Shown in pieces: positions 45,648 to 54,726 of a DNA stretch of 64,000 bases. The stretch's first letter is position 1, and the number at the start of each line of letters is the position of its first letter. The stretch is from contig CALWLS010000002.1 in assembly GCA_944381575.1 (NCBI GenBank), forward strand, positions 186,001-250,000. The letters run 5' to 3'. The stretch comes from an uncultured Lachnospiraceae bacterium (GTDB taxonomy: Bacteria > Bacillota > Clostridia > Lachnospirales > Lachnospiraceae). The translations under genes and the position numbers were made by a program. A model generated the notes under the pieces. The model was given only the letters and a program-made list of their open reading frames with translations, searched no databases and had not been told where the DNA came from.

Positions 45648-47078
45648 TTACCTCAAAAACAGCCTTATCAATCTGTCATAAGTCCTTTTATAAGGCTGGT
45701 ATCTCATAGGAAGATCAAGAAATGTCTTCTTATCAACCATGCTCTTTCTATGGCTGAAGGCGTCAAATCCGGCCTTTCCGTGATATGCTCCCATCCCGCT
45801 GCCTCCTACTCCGCCAAAGCCCATGTACGGCGTCGCAAGATGGATGATCGTATCATTTATGCAGCCACCACCAAACTGGATACGTTCTTTCACATACCGT
45901 ATATTTTCTTTATTATGGGAGAAGATATACAGCGCCAGCGGATGATCTCTTTTGTTTATTTCTTCAGCTGCATCTCTGAGGTTTTTATATGTAAGCACCG
46001 GAAGTACAGGCCCGAATATCTCTTCATTCATGGCAGCATCCTCCATATCCGCATCCTCAATGATCGCCGGAGCTATCTTAAGGTCTTCCGCGTCCGTTTC
46101 ACCTCCCCAGACACGGCATCTTGAAGCTGCGTTTGCCGCATCCTCCTCTTCCTTATATGGTCTTTCCTTTGCCGCCTTTATAAGCCCGGCAATCCTGTCA
46201 AAATGCTTCCGGTTTATTATCTTTCCGTAATTTTCATTTTTTAGAGGGTCTTCGCCGTACTGCCTGATCATCTCTTTCTTAAGACCGGCTATGAGCTCGT
46301 CCTTTACGGACTCGGCGCAGTAAATATAATCCGGAGCGACACAGGTCTGGCCGCAATTTAAAAGCTTTCCGAATACTATCCGTCTTGAGGCAAGGGCTAT
46401 GTCCGCCGTTTCATCGACTATGCAGGGACTTTTTCCTCCAAGCTCAAGCACTGCCGGCGTGAGGTGCTCTGCGGCTTTTCTTAATACCTCCCTGCCAACG
46501 GTCTTGCTTCCCGTAAAAAATATCATGTCAAAATCCATGTCCAAAAGGGCAGAGTTCTCCTCCCTGCCTCCGGTTATCACCGCAACATATTTTTCCGGGA
46601 ATATCTCCGTAAGCATTTCCCGCAGCACCTCGGACACATTCGGCGCGTAGGCGCTCGGCTTTAAAACCACGGTATTTCCCGCGGCAATAGCGTCCGCAAG
46701 GGGATCTATGGACAGTAATACAGGATAATTCCACGGACTCATTATAAGTACGCTGCCGTAGGGTACCGGCTTTATAAAGCTCCTTGATACATACTGGGCA
46801 AGAGGCGTGCGGACCCTTTTTTCCGATGCATAGCGGCCAAGATTTTTTATCATATGGCTGATCTCCGTCCTGCCAAGCCCCGTCTCGCACATATAGGCCT
46901 CGGTATCGCATTTCCCGAGATCCTTTTTTAACGCCTCGGACAGCCTTCCGCCGTATCCGGCCATGGCGTCGTTTAATTTTTTTAACGCAGCCCTCCTGAA
47001 GCTTAAATCAAATGTAGCCCCTGTCTTGAAATAATCCCTCTGCTTTTTAAGTATCTCTTCTATCCTGTCCTTTTCCAT
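45648..47078 (-). CDS. Aldehyde dehydrogenase (class 3-like)
   Basis: 476 residues. NAD(P)-dependent aldehyde dehydrogenase with SPWNYPVLLSIDPLADAIAAGN, VLKPS, the FTGSKTVGREV nucleotide turn, the general-base Glu in LELGGKSP and the catalytic Cys in NCGQTCVAPDYI. Length and C-terminus (YQPYKRTYDRLIRLFLR) fit the fatty-aldehyde YwdH/ALDH3 group rather than the CoA-acylating AdhE type. Substrate chain length unknown. Confidence 0.93.
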   Translation of the reverse strand: MEKDRIEEILKKQRDYFKTGATFDLSFRRAALKKLNDAMAGYGGRLSEALKKDLGKCDTEAYMCETGLGRTEISHMIKNLGRYASEKRVRTPLAQYVSRSFIKPVPYGSVLIMSPWNYPVLLSIDPLADAIAAGNTVVLKPSAYAPNVSEVLREMLTEIFPEKYVAVITGGREENSALLDMDFDMIFFTGSKTVGREVLRKAAEHLTPAVLELGGKSPCIVDETADIALASRRIVFGKLLNCGQTCVAPDYIYCAESVKDELIAGLKKEMIRQYGEDPLKNENYGKIINRKHFDRIAGLIKAAKERPYKEEEDAANAASRCRVWGGETDAEDLKIAPAIIEDADMEDAAMNEEIFGPVLPVLTYKNLRDAAEEINKRDHPLALYIFSHNKENIRYVKERIQFGGGCINDTIIHLATPYMGFGGVGGSGMGAYHGKAGFDAFSHRKSMVDKKTFLDLPMRYQPYKRTYDRLIRLFLR

Positions 47079-47197
47079 GTTGTCACCATCCCTGATATTG
47101 GCATAATTTTGGCATAATTTTACTGAAAACCGGGGAGATCCCGTCAGAAACAGAAACTTAAATAAAGATCCTTAGAAATGTCTTAAAATAAGAATAG

Positions 47198-47227
47198 CCC
47201 TAAAACCTAAGCATACTTAAGTTTCAG
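47198..47227 (-). terminator. Likely terminator of the tRNA transcript
   Basis: Leftward, AAACTTAAG-TATG-CTTAGGTTT forms a stem with one G-U pair, flanked by CCTG/TAGGG, 9 bases past tRNA-Glu. The T run is short. Confidence 0.45.
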
Positions 47228-47235
47228 GACTCTTA

Positions 47236-47307
47236 TGACGCCAACGAGAATCGAACTCGTGTTACCACCGTGAAAGGGTGGTGTCTTAACCGCTTGACCA
47301 TGGCGCC
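47236..47307 (-). tRNA. tRNA-Glu (anticodon TTC)
   Basis: 72 bases. Acceptor GGCGCCA pairs with TGGCGTC; D arm GGTCAAGCGGTTAAGAC; anticodon stem CCACC/GGTGG with loop CTTTCAC; T loop GTTCGATTC. Discriminator A, CCA not encoded. It follows tRNA-Asn by five bases. Confidence 0.97.
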
Positions 47308-47312
47308 AAAAG

Positions 47313-47386
47313 CGCCCCAACCAGGACTTGAACCTGGGACCCCCTGATTAACAGTCAGATGCTCTAACCAACTGAGCTATTGAGGC
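47313..47386 (-). tRNA. tRNA-Asn (anticodon GTT)
   Basis: 74 bases. Acceptor GCCTCAA pairs with TTGGGGC; D arm AGCTCAGTTGGTTAGAGC; anticodon loop CTGTTAA; T loop GTTCAAGTC. Discriminator G, CCA not encoded. Confidence 0.97.
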
Positions 47387-47411
47387 GTGCGTGTAAGACT
47401 ACAGCGCTACA

Positions 47412-47440
47412 ATCTTACTAAAAGAGTCTGTCTCTGTCAA
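47412..47440 (-). promoter_or_regulatory. tRNA promoter
   Basis: Leftward -35 TTGACA (47440-47435), 17-base spacer, -10 TAAGAT (47417-47412), starting about 18 bases before tRNA-Asn. A 40-base hairpin (47441-47480, GCCATAAA with TTTATGGC) abuts the -35. Confidence 0.75.
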
Positions 47441-47500
47441 GCCATAAACTCCAAAAACCTGCTTTTTAGGGTTTTATGGCCGAAAGCCCTGTGCCCTGTT

Positions 47501-48232
47501 TCATATACCGGTGCAGGCCCCCAGCACCTCTCCTATTTTTCCCCTTATGATCAGGTCCGCCCTTTCATCATAAGGCGTTTCTCCCCGGTTTATCAGCACA
47601 AGGCGCTTTCCCCGGTAATAATTGATGAGCCCTGCTGCCGGATATACGTTCAGCGAGGTCCCTCCGACTATAAGCATGTCGCATCCTGATATATAATTTA
47701 TCGAAGCTGAGATATCGTGATCATTTAAGGCTTCCTCGTACAGCACCACATCCGGCTTTATGATACCGCCGCATTCACAATGCGGAACATCCTCCGCCTT
47801 TTCCACTGCCTCCAGTCCGTAAGGCCTTCCGCAGTCCATACAGTGATTTTTATGTATGGTCCCGTGAAGCTCTATTACGTTCCGGCTTCCGGCCGCCTGA
47901 TGCAGGCCGTCTATGTTCTGCGTGATCACGGCCTTTAATTTCCCTTCCTTCTCAAGCTTTGCCAGGGCAAGATGAGCCCTGTTAGGCTCCACATCATGCA
48001 CTATCATCTTATCGCGGTAGAATTTAAAAAACTCCTTCGGATGATTCACAAAAAAGGTATGGCTTAAAATTGTTTCAGGCGGATAGTCGTATTTCTGGTT
48101 ATACAGACCGTCCACGCTGCGGAAATCCGGTATGCCGCTCTCCGTTGAAACTCCCGCCCCTCCGAAAAATACTATGTTACTGCTCTCCTCTATCCATTTC
48201 TTAAGTTTTTCAATATTATCCATATCCTTCAT
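47501..48232 (-). CDS. NAD-dependent protein deacylase, sirtuin family
   Basis: 243 residues from the ATG at 48232, which has AAGGAG upstream; a longer frame to 48343 would overlap the siroheme synthase gene. Motifs: FFGGAGVSTESGIPDFRS, TQNIDGLHQAAG, the catalytic His in ELHGTIH, zinc cysteines CMDCGRPYG and CECGG, and IVGGTSLNVYPAAGL. Removes acetyl or other acyl groups from lysine using NAD+. Last gene of the reductase operon. Confidence 0.95.
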   Translation of the reverse strand: MKDMDNIEKLKKWIEESSNIVFFGGAGVSTESGIPDFRSVDGLYNQKYDYPPETILSHTFFVNHPKEFFKFYRDKMIVHDVEPNRAHLALAKLEKEGKLKAVITQNIDGLHQAAGSRNVIELHGTIHKNHCMDCGRPYGLEAVEKAEDVPHCECGGIIKPDVVLYEEALNDHDISASINYISGCDMLIVGGTSLNVYPAAGLINYYRGKRLVLINRGETPYDERADLIIRGKIGEVLGACTGI

Positions 48233-48260
48233 GATCAGCTCCTTTTCGCCTTTCCGCTTG

Positions 48261-48908
48261 TCAGACCTCTTTAAGCCGGTCTTCAATAAAGGTCCTGAAT
48301 TCTTCTTCAGAAAGCCCTCTGTCCTTTTCCATACAGAGCTCATAGAGGCCTGAAAATATCGTGCTCCTTAAGCCTTCCCTGCCCTTGGTAAGCTCAAATA
48401 CCTTCTCTCTTATGCTGCCCATATAGCTTACTATGTCTCCGATGTTATCCGGGAGCATTCCGTCTATGAGCCTTCTTGTCCCTCCTGCTGCCGTAGGACT
48501 TAGTCCCGCTGTGGATATTCCCACTGTGAGCTCGCCTCTTAAGACAAGGGCGGGAAAATTAAAGCTGCATAAGCCCGGATCATCCACCACATTTACCGGT
48601 ATGCCCTTCTTGCCGCAGAGCCCGCTTATACGGGCGTTTACCTGACGGTCGTCCGTGGCCGCTATGCAGATAAAAACTCCCTTTAAGTCATTTTCCTCAA
48701 AAGGCCTTTTAATCAGCCTGATCTCAAGGCCCTGAGCTTTTAATTTTTTTATGGTCCCTTCAGTCTCTCCGGAAATCTCCGGCGCACACAGCACCACGCA
48801 GGGCTTAAAGGCCGCAAGGCTCTTGAGCTTCCTTGCAGCCATCCTTCCTCCCCCTGCGATCAGTACTGTTTTATCTTTTATATCCGTAAATATAGGAAAA
48901 TAAGGCAT
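48261..48908 (-). CDS. Precorrin-2 dehydrogenase / siroheme synthase (Met8/CysG-N type)
   Basis: 215 residues. NAD-binding AGGGRMAARKLKSLAAF at the N-terminus, ICIAATDDRQVN, a PVNVVDDPGLCSFNFPALV stretch, and TAGLSPTAAGGTRRLID where the catalytic Asp/Ser region lies. It oxidises precorrin-2 to sirohydrochlorin and may chelate iron to form siroheme. The methyltransferase half of CysG is absent. The siroheme-dependent reductase lies upstream in the same leftward operon. Confidence 0.93.
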   Translation of the reverse strand: MPYFPIFTDIKDKTVLIAGGGRMAARKLKSLAAFKPCVVLCAPEISGETEGTIKKLKAQGLEIRLIKRPFEENDLKGVFICIAATDDRQVNARISGLCGKKGIPVNVVDDPGLCSFNFPALVLRGELTVGISTAGLSPTAAGGTRRLIDGMLPDNIGDIVSYMGSIREKVFELTKGREGLRSTIFSGLYELCMEKDRGLSEEEFRTFIEDRLKEV

Positions 48909-48912
48909 TTAT

Positions 48913-50112
48913 TTAACGTCCCTGTATATCCTTATATATCTTTTCGAGCTCTTTCCTGCCCCAGAGGACAGGCACCGGATAGAGGGGATTTGCCTCCTTA
49001 TCGGCGTAACCTGCCAGCATTTTTATATCCTCGTCACGTATCGCGTCTATGTGATCCGGTATGCCGTATTTTCTGTTGATCCTCTCTATGGCGCTGATAA
49101 ATTTTTCAGCGAGGACATCCATGTCGTCACCGTTGGATCCAAGACCCGCACAAAGCGAAAGAGCCGCTAATTTTTTGTTGATAACGCTTCCATATCTTCT
49201 TAAGACTATCGGAAGCAGTACCGCATTCGTCCAGCCGTGGGGAAGGTCATAGGCTCCGCTTAAGGCATGTGACAAAGCGTGTACATAACCCACGTAGGAG
49301 CGTGTGAATGCTCTTCCGGCATAGTGGGCCGCCGCCAGCATGGCGCCCTCCGCGTTTGCGCTGCTGTGAGCCGCCGCCGCTTCAAGATTCCTGAATATTA
49401 AAAATACGGCTCTCTCTGAGGCTTCCCTTGTGAGCCTCGTGGTAGAGCCCCCTATATACGCCTCCACCGCATGGGTAAGAGCGTCAAGGCCCGTGGTCAC
49501 TGCAGTGAGCTCCGGCACGGAATGGACCATGGCCTGATCCAGGATCGCGTATTTAGGGATCAGCGGAAAATCATTTACGGCAAATTTATGCCTCGTTTCA
49601 TCATCTATGAGAACTGCCGCAAGGGTGGTTTCGCTGCCGGTCCCTGCCGTTGTGGGAACAGCGATAAGAAGCGGAAGCTTTTTCCTCACCTTAAGTATAC
49701 CGCCCATACTGCTTAAGGGCTTATCCGGCCTCGCTTCCATTATGCCCACAGCCTTTGCAAGGTCCATCGGGGAACCGCCCCCAAGAGCTATAATGGAATC
49801 ACAACCCTTATCCATATATACGTCATGGGCTGATTTGGCAAGACCTACCGTAGGATTTGGAAAAGCGCCGTCAAATACGGCGAAATCCAGTCCCGCCATT
49901 ATAAGCTCATTTTTGACAGGCGTTATGTAGCCGAGCCTTGAAAGGTTTAAGTCCGTCACTATAAGCGGCTTTCCAACACCCTCCTTTTTAAGTATGCCCG
50001 GCACCGCGCTCAAATGCCTTTCTATGGAAGGATTCCTGTAGGGCAGAAACGGCAGAGCCATATGAAATATGTTCTGATATATACGGCAGTATGCCTTTTT
50101 AAAAACATTCAT
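48913..50112 (-). CDS. Iron-containing alcohol dehydrogenase
   Basis: 399 residues, group III metal-dependent dehydrogenase. NAD site ALGGGSPMDLAKAVG, TTAGTGSETT, and metal ligands in GLDALTHAVEAYI and HALSHALSGAYDLPHGWTNAVLLP. It reduces aldehydes or oxidises alcohols; substrate not evident. It is 4 bases from the siroheme synthase gene and 15 from the MBL gene, inside the operon. Confidence 0.94.
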   Translation of the reverse strand: MNVFKKAYCRIYQNIFHMALPFLPYRNPSIERHLSAVPGILKKEGVGKPLIVTDLNLSRLGYITPVKNELIMAGLDFAVFDGAFPNPTVGLAKSAHDVYMDKGCDSIIALGGGSPMDLAKAVGIMEARPDKPLSSMGGILKVRKKLPLLIAVPTTAGTGSETTLAAVLIDDETRHKFAVNDFPLIPKYAILDQAMVHSVPELTAVTTGLDALTHAVEAYIGGSTTRLTREASERAVFLIFRNLEAAAAHSSANAEGAMLAAAHYAGRAFTRSYVGYVHALSHALSGAYDLPHGWTNAVLLPIVLRRYGSVINKKLAALSLCAGLGSNGDDMDVLAEKFISAIERINRKYGIPDHIDAIRDEDIKMLAGYADKEANPLYPVPVLWGRKELEKIYKDIQGR

Positions 50113-50127
50113 CTTATGAGGCTTATA

Positions 50128-50763
50128 TCAATACTCCATCCTGATCTCGGCTTTCACCTTTCCCTTAAGGAGCTCGACAAACCTGTCCCCGTCCTCAGGA
50201 TCACCTGCAACATTTCCATAGTGCGTAGGTATGGCGAGCTTTGGCTTTATGATCTCCGCTAACAGCGCCGCTTCCCTTACATCCATGGTATATGTGCCTC
50301 CGCATGGAAGGAGCGCAACGTCGCAGCGTACCTTTTCCACGTCCTCATTTATATCCGTATCCCCTGCCACGTAACAGGAAATACCGTTCATGGTGACCAG
50401 ATATCCCACCCAGCAGTTTTTCTTCGGATGGAAATTTTTAAGCACGTTATAAGCCGGAACGGCCTTTATCGTAACGCCGCTTATCTCCAGCTCATCTCCC
50501 GGCTCCACGTATTCTATAAACTCGCTCTCGATCCCGGCGTCCTCAAGCTTTCCTATCATACTCTGAGGAGCGACGAACACCGTCGAACCGTTCTGTACCT
50601 TTTTAATGTCCTCAGGTGAAAAATGGTCGTAGTGCTCATGGGTGATCAGGATAATGTCCGCATCCGTAAGGGCGTCCTTTATCTTAAAGGGATCAACATA
50701 GATCGTGGACGTGCCCGATATCTTTATACTGCTGTGCGTAAGTACGCGTATCTCATCATACAT
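50128..50763 (-). CDS. MBL-fold metal-dependent hydrolase (UlaG-like)
   Basis: 211 residues from the ATG at 50763, preceded by AAAGGAG; the frame extends to 50820 without a better signal. Metal motif THEHYDHF near residue 43, YVAGDTDIN, LLPCGGTYTMD and IPTHYGN. Short single-domain member resembling UlaG/YtkL-type hydrolases; substrate unknown. Confidence 0.9.
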   Translation of the reverse strand: MYDEIRVLTHSSIKISGTSTIYVDPFKIKDALTDADIILITHEHYDHFSPEDIKKVQNGSTVFVAPQSMIGKLEDAGIESEFIEYVEPGDELEISGVTIKAVPAYNVLKNFHPKKNCWVGYLVTMNGISCYVAGDTDINEDVEKVRCDVALLPCGGTYTMDVREAALLAEIIKPKLAIPTHYGNVAGDPEDGDRFVELLKGKVKAEIRMEY

Positions 50764-50800
50764 GGACCTGCATCTCCTTTCTAAGATATAGTCTGCCATA

Positions 50801-51703
50801 TTATGTCCGGCAGAATCCAAGCTCCTTTATCCTGTCTGCAGCTTTAAGCGCCGTTTCCCTTCCAAGATCATATACGCTCTGCAGCTTTTCAGGATCCTTT
50901 TCCATCCTGCCGATATTCAAAGCCTCCGGCGGCCTTATGACAAAAGCTCTGCCCAAAGCCTCCTGCTGCTCTATATATTTGACCATCTCATTATAACGTA
51001 TATGACGGTTCGCCACAGCCTTTATGAACTCCGGATAACGGCGGTAAATGACCTTGAAGAGAGGAAGCATGGAATTTGGCTTTTTTTCATAGCCCTTAGG
51101 CTGTGTCAGTATCACAACATTCCTTCCGTAGCCCCTTTTCTGCATGAACTTAAGGGCAACGGAATCGCCTATGCCTCCGTCCAGCAGCTTCCTTCCTCCT
51201 ATCTCCACTATCCTTGATAACAGCGGCATGGAGGCCGAGGCCCTTATCCATTCTATGTCTTCCTTTCCGCCGTCCCCGCACTTGTAGTAAACCGGCTTTC
51301 CGGTCTCTACGTCCGTACTCACGGTATAAAACTCCATTGGATTTTCGGCAAAGGTCTTTTCATCCCATATGTCGTATATATAAGGTATATCATGATAGCA
51401 GAACTCCGCGTCGAACAGGTTTCCCGTCCTTATGAGATTTGAAAGCCCCGCATACCTCTTGTCACGGCAGAACCGTTTATTATACCTGAGCGCCCTTCCT
51501 ATCTGACGGGATTTGATGTTGCAGCCAAAGGTGGCTCCGGCGCTCGTGCCCACGGCTCCGTCAAATTCCATACCCTGCTCCATGAAAACGTCTATGACTC
51601 CGCAGGTAAAGAGCCCCCTCATGGCGCCTCCCTCCATCACAAGCCCAAGACGTTCATTTGCCTGCACCGATTTTTCTTCAGTTTCCTCTTTGATATCTTC
51701 CAT
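50801..51703 (-). CDS. Patatin-like phospholipase
   Basis: 300 residues. Oxyanion-hole loop EGGAMRGLFTCGV, nucleophile elbow GTSAG and the catalytic Asp in LLDGGIGDSV form the patatin Ser-Asp dyad. Cytoplasmic acyl hydrolase of the YjjU type. 22 bases after the reductase gene. Confidence 0.92.
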   Translation of the reverse strand: MEDIKEETEEKSVQANERLGLVMEGGAMRGLFTCGVIDVFMEQGMEFDGAVGTSAGATFGCNIKSRQIGRALRYNKRFCRDKRYAGLSNLIRTGNLFDAEFCYHDIPYIYDIWDEKTFAENPMEFYTVSTDVETGKPVYYKCGDGGKEDIEWIRASASMPLLSRIVEIGGRKLLDGGIGDSVALKFMQKRGYGRNVVILTQPKGYEKKPNSMLPLFKVIYRRYPEFIKAVANRHIRYNEMVKYIEQQEALGRAFVIRPPEALNIGRMEKDPEKLQSVYDLGRETALKAADRIKELGFCRT

Positions 51704-51725
51704 ATAGGCTCACCCCGCCTGATCT

Positions 51726-53306
51726 TTATGCATATTTTTCTATAAGCGCATCAAGTTTTTCACGATTTTCTGTGATCCACTTGTCATAAGTCGATTTTGC
51801 TTCCGTTACCATGTCCCCAAGCTCTGCAAGGAATTTAGGGATATCCTCCGCTATTATTACAGGTCCCTGTCCGGCCAAAAGCTCCGATCCCTGTCTTTCA
51901 TCTCCGCCGATAAATACCGCAAATCCGATCTTCTGTCCATTGTCGGTCTTCTTCAGCGCGCCTCTGAAGCCAAAGCCTGAGGCCTGATGTCCCGTACATG
52001 AGGAAGGACATCCGGAAATATATATGCGCGGAAGGACCCCGTCCGCAAAGTCATGCTTCCTTATCTCCTCCACACAGGCCTTTAAAAGCCCCTGGGAATC
52101 AGCAAGGCCTACCTGACAGGTAGCCGCTCCTATGCAGGCTACGGAGGTCTCGAACAGATCCCTTGCTCCGTCCTCTGTGGCCTTAAGTGCATTTAAGGTT
52201 TCAGCAGCGTTAAGATTTATGATATACAGGCTCTCGTCAGGCCCTACCCTGAGCTCCGAAAGCTCTGCATCCTTTATGGTCTCATATATTTCCTTAAGCT
52301 TTGCCGGTCCGAATACGCCTCCGATCGGATGGTAAACTACCGCATAGAGCCCGTCCTGCCGTTCTTTTATGACTCTCTTTTCCCCGGAAAGTCTGTCTTT
52401 GTCCGCTTCGGCGCTCTGTTTTCCCTTTTCCTTAAGTCCAGCGTCTTCGGCAGCAACGGCCTTTTTGATGCTCTCATTATCAAGATCAAGCTTTTCAGAC
52501 GCAAAGGCTTCCTTAAGCTTTTCGTTGAAAGCCTCCTTAAGCCCGTTCACGCCAAGCTTTTCCTGCATATATCTCGTGCGGGCCCGGCCTCTGTTTTCAT
52601 AATCTCCGTAAGCCTTAAAGGTCTCTACCATTGCTTTTATATAATAGAGTATCTTTGACGGATCCACCTTATCGGCTGCCTTTACTCCTACCTTAGGATT
52701 ATTTCCCATTCCTCCGCAGATATATACGTCAAAGGTGCCGTCAGGGTTTGAAACGAAGCCGAGATCCCTTATGGTCGCATGGACCACGTTTGCAGGGCTG
52801 TTGGAAAAAGCGCACTTTAACTTCCTCGGGAATTTAGGACCCTTTATGAAGCTCATGAGATACTCTCCAGCGGCTGCAGCATAAGGCATCACGTTGAAAT
52901 TCTCTCCCTCCTCTACTCCGGAAAGCGGCGAGCACATAACGTTCCTCGGGAAGTCTCCTCCGCCTCCCCTTGTGATCATGCCGGCCTCCCATACAGGAAG
53001 TATGCTGTCACACAGCTCATCCGCCTTAAGATCGTGGATCTGTATGGATTCGCAGGTCGTAAGCTTAAGCCTCTTGTCCGGATATTTATCGAGAATATCC
53101 ACAAGACCCTTAAGCATATCCTTAGTTATCCTTCCTCCGGTCATCCTCAGCCTCAGCATGTGGCTCTCGGCGCCTCTCTGGGCATAACTTCCAAAGCCTC
53201 CGGAAAATCCCTTATACTCCGCAACGGTCATTTCCTTATCGGCAAACTTTTTTGTCTTATCATAAAACTCCTGAAGATCAGGCTTAAATTCTTCTAAATA
53301 TCCCAT
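51726..53306 (-). CDS. Siroheme/4Fe-4S nitrite or sulfite reductase
   Basis: 526 residues. Two ferredoxin-like half domains (LRMTGGRITKDMLKGLVDIL and YHPIGGVFGPAKLKEI) and two cluster/siroheme motifs, CIGAATCQVGL and SGCPSSCTGH, about 35 residues apart. These give the four cysteines that bridge the [4Fe-4S] cluster to siroheme. It performs a six-electron reduction of sulfite or nitrite; which one cannot be decided. First gene of a six-gene operon with its own promoter. AAGGAG precedes the ATG. Confidence 0.93.
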   Translation of the reverse strand: MGYLEEFKPDLQEFYDKTKKFADKEMTVAEYKGFSGGFGSYAQRGAESHMLRLRMTGGRITKDMLKGLVDILDKYPDKRLKLTTCESIQIHDLKADELCDSILPVWEAGMITRGGGGDFPRNVMCSPLSGVEEGENFNVMPYAAAAGEYLMSFIKGPKFPRKLKCAFSNSPANVVHATIRDLGFVSNPDGTFDVYICGGMGNNPKVGVKAADKVDPSKILYYIKAMVETFKAYGDYENRGRARTRYMQEKLGVNGLKEAFNEKLKEAFASEKLDLDNESIKKAVAAEDAGLKEKGKQSAEADKDRLSGEKRVIKERQDGLYAVVYHPIGGVFGPAKLKEIYETIKDAELSELRVGPDESLYIINLNAAETLNALKATEDGARDLFETSVACIGAATCQVGLADSQGLLKACVEEIRKHDFADGVLPRIYISGCPSSCTGHQASGFGFRGALKKTDNGQKIGFAVFIGGDERQGSELLAGQGPVIIAEDIPKFLAELGDMVTEAKSTYDKWITENREKLDALIEKYA

Positions 53307-53366
53307 AACATTCTCCTTAAGATTTTCACGGGTACCAAACTTTTGTTTTCATATACATTTGAATTC

Positions 53367-53396
53367 ATTATACTTTAATGTAAGCGGCAAATGCAA
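53367..53396 (-). promoter_or_regulatory. Promoter of the sulfite/nitrite reductase operon
   Basis: Leftward -35 TTGCAT (53396-53391), 18-base spacer, -10 TATAAT (53372-53367), about 60 bases before the reductase start. A hairpin (AGGACCG with CGGTCCT, 53420-53453) lies between this promoter and the divergent DUF362 gene. Confidence 0.7.
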
Positions 53397-53507
53397 CCGC
53401 AGCCTCCCGCCCCGGCTTAAGGACCGCAAGTCACGGATAATGCTTACGGTCCTGCGCTTAAGCAAAAGAGGCTGTCACAAAATTACAATCTTCAGGATAA
53501 AAGGCTT

Positions 53508-54632
53508 ATGGATAAAAACAGTATTTTAAAGATCTATGGTACGGACTTTAAGGAGATGACCATGCTCCTTCTTAAGGAAATGCACGCCGATGCCCTTATC
53601 CGCAATAAATGCGGACGCTCCGGCCTTATCGGCATTAAGCCCAACCTTGTCTCTCCCTCTCTTCCTGAGATGGGAGCCACGACTCATCCGGAGATCATAG
53701 CCGGGATAATAGAATATCTTAAGGAAAACTCCTTTTCAAATCTGATCATGCTGGAGGGCTCCTGGGTAGGAGATAAGACCTCCGATGCATATGAGCTCTG
53801 CGGCTACCGGGAGCTGTCAGAAAATTACGGCGTCCCATTTATCGACCTGCAGAATGACAGCTATACAAAGATCCACTGTAAAGATGAGGAGATCAATATC
53901 TGTGACACGGCCTTAAAACTTGATTTCCTTATAAACGTCCCTGTCTTAAAGGGACACTGCCAGACCCGGGTCACCTGCGCCCTTAAAAACCTGAAGGGCC
54001 TGCTGCCCTCATTTGAAAAGCGGCGTTTCCATTCCATGGGGCTTCACAGGCCGATAGCCCTGCTGAATTCAATAATCCGGCAGGATCTGATAATAACCGA
54101 CAATATATGCGGAGATCCGGACTTTGAGGATGGCGGCAATCCGGTCATAAGAAACTGCATCATGGCCTCCACGGACCCTGTCCTTACGGACGCCTACGCC
54201 TGCAGCCTGATGCATATCGATACGGCCGACGTGCCCTACATAACCATGTCCGAGGCTTTGGGCACAGGAAGCGCCGATATCCTTAAGGCCGATATCAAAA
54301 TCCTGCGCGAGACCAGTGAGTGGAAGGACTGCGAGCTGCCATATCCTGACAGGGTCGTATCCGTCAGCGACATGGTGGAAGAGGTGGACTCCTGCAGCGC
54401 CTGCTATGGATATCTCATCCCGGCCCTTGACATGCTGAAAAATGAAGGTCTCCTTTCACAGCTTGATGAAAAGATATGCATAGGCCAGGGCTATCGCGGT
54501 AAGACCGGCAGGCTCGGGATCGGAAACTGTACCTGCGGCTTCGATTACAATGTCAAAGGCTGCCCTCCGACAGAACAGGAGATATATGAACAGCTTAAGG
54601 CATTTATCCTGTCACACTCCGATAAAGCCTGA
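53508..54632 (+). CDS. DUF362 domain-containing protein
   Basis: 374 residues, no signal peptide. Contains the DUF362 core (GIKPNLVSP, GATTHPEIIAGIIEYL, NVPVLKGHCQTRVTCALKNLKGLLP, ASTDPVLTDAYACSLM). The C-terminal part has cysteines (CSACYGYL, GNCTCGFDYNVKGC) that could hold a metal or Fe-S centre, but not the classic ferredoxin spacing. Function not established for the family; some members sit with Fe-S or corrinoid enzymes. It is divergent from the sulfite/nitrite reductase gene. Confidence 0.85.
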   Translation: MDKNSILKIYGTDFKEMTMLLLKEMHADALIRNKCGRSGLIGIKPNLVSPSLPEMGATTHPEIIAGIIEYLKENSFSNLIMLEGSWVGDKTSDAYELCGYRELSENYGVPFIDLQNDSYTKIHCKDEEINICDTALKLDFLINVPVLKGHCQTRVTCALKNLKGLLPSFEKRRFHSMGLHRPIALLNSIIRQDLIITDNICGDPDFEDGGNPVIRNCIMASTDPVLTDAYACSLMHIDTADVPYITMSEALGTGSADILKADIKILRETSEWKDCELPYPDRVVSVSDMVEEVDSCSACYGYLIPALDMLKNEGLLSQLDEKICIGQGYRGKTGRLGIGNCTCGFDYNVKGCPPTEQEIYEQLKAFILSHSDKA

Positions 54633-54638
54633 TATAAT
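54630..54638 (+). promoter_or_regulatory. Extended -10 promoter of the P-type ATPase gene
   Basis: TGATATAAT overlaps the stop of the DUF362 gene. The transcript would have about 80 untranslated bases with a small GCGGG...CCCGC hairpin. Confidence 0.5.
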
Positions 54639-54726
54639 ATTTACATGCTTCTTATATGCTTCATCGACATATAAAATACGGCGGGGCACCCAATCCCGCT
54701 CTCTTACAGACTTAAGTATTTAAAAT

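Noticed and set aside
47441..47480. Terminator of the sirtuin operon
   Set aside because: The hairpin is good but no T run follows it leftward; the next bases are the tRNA -35 hexamer.
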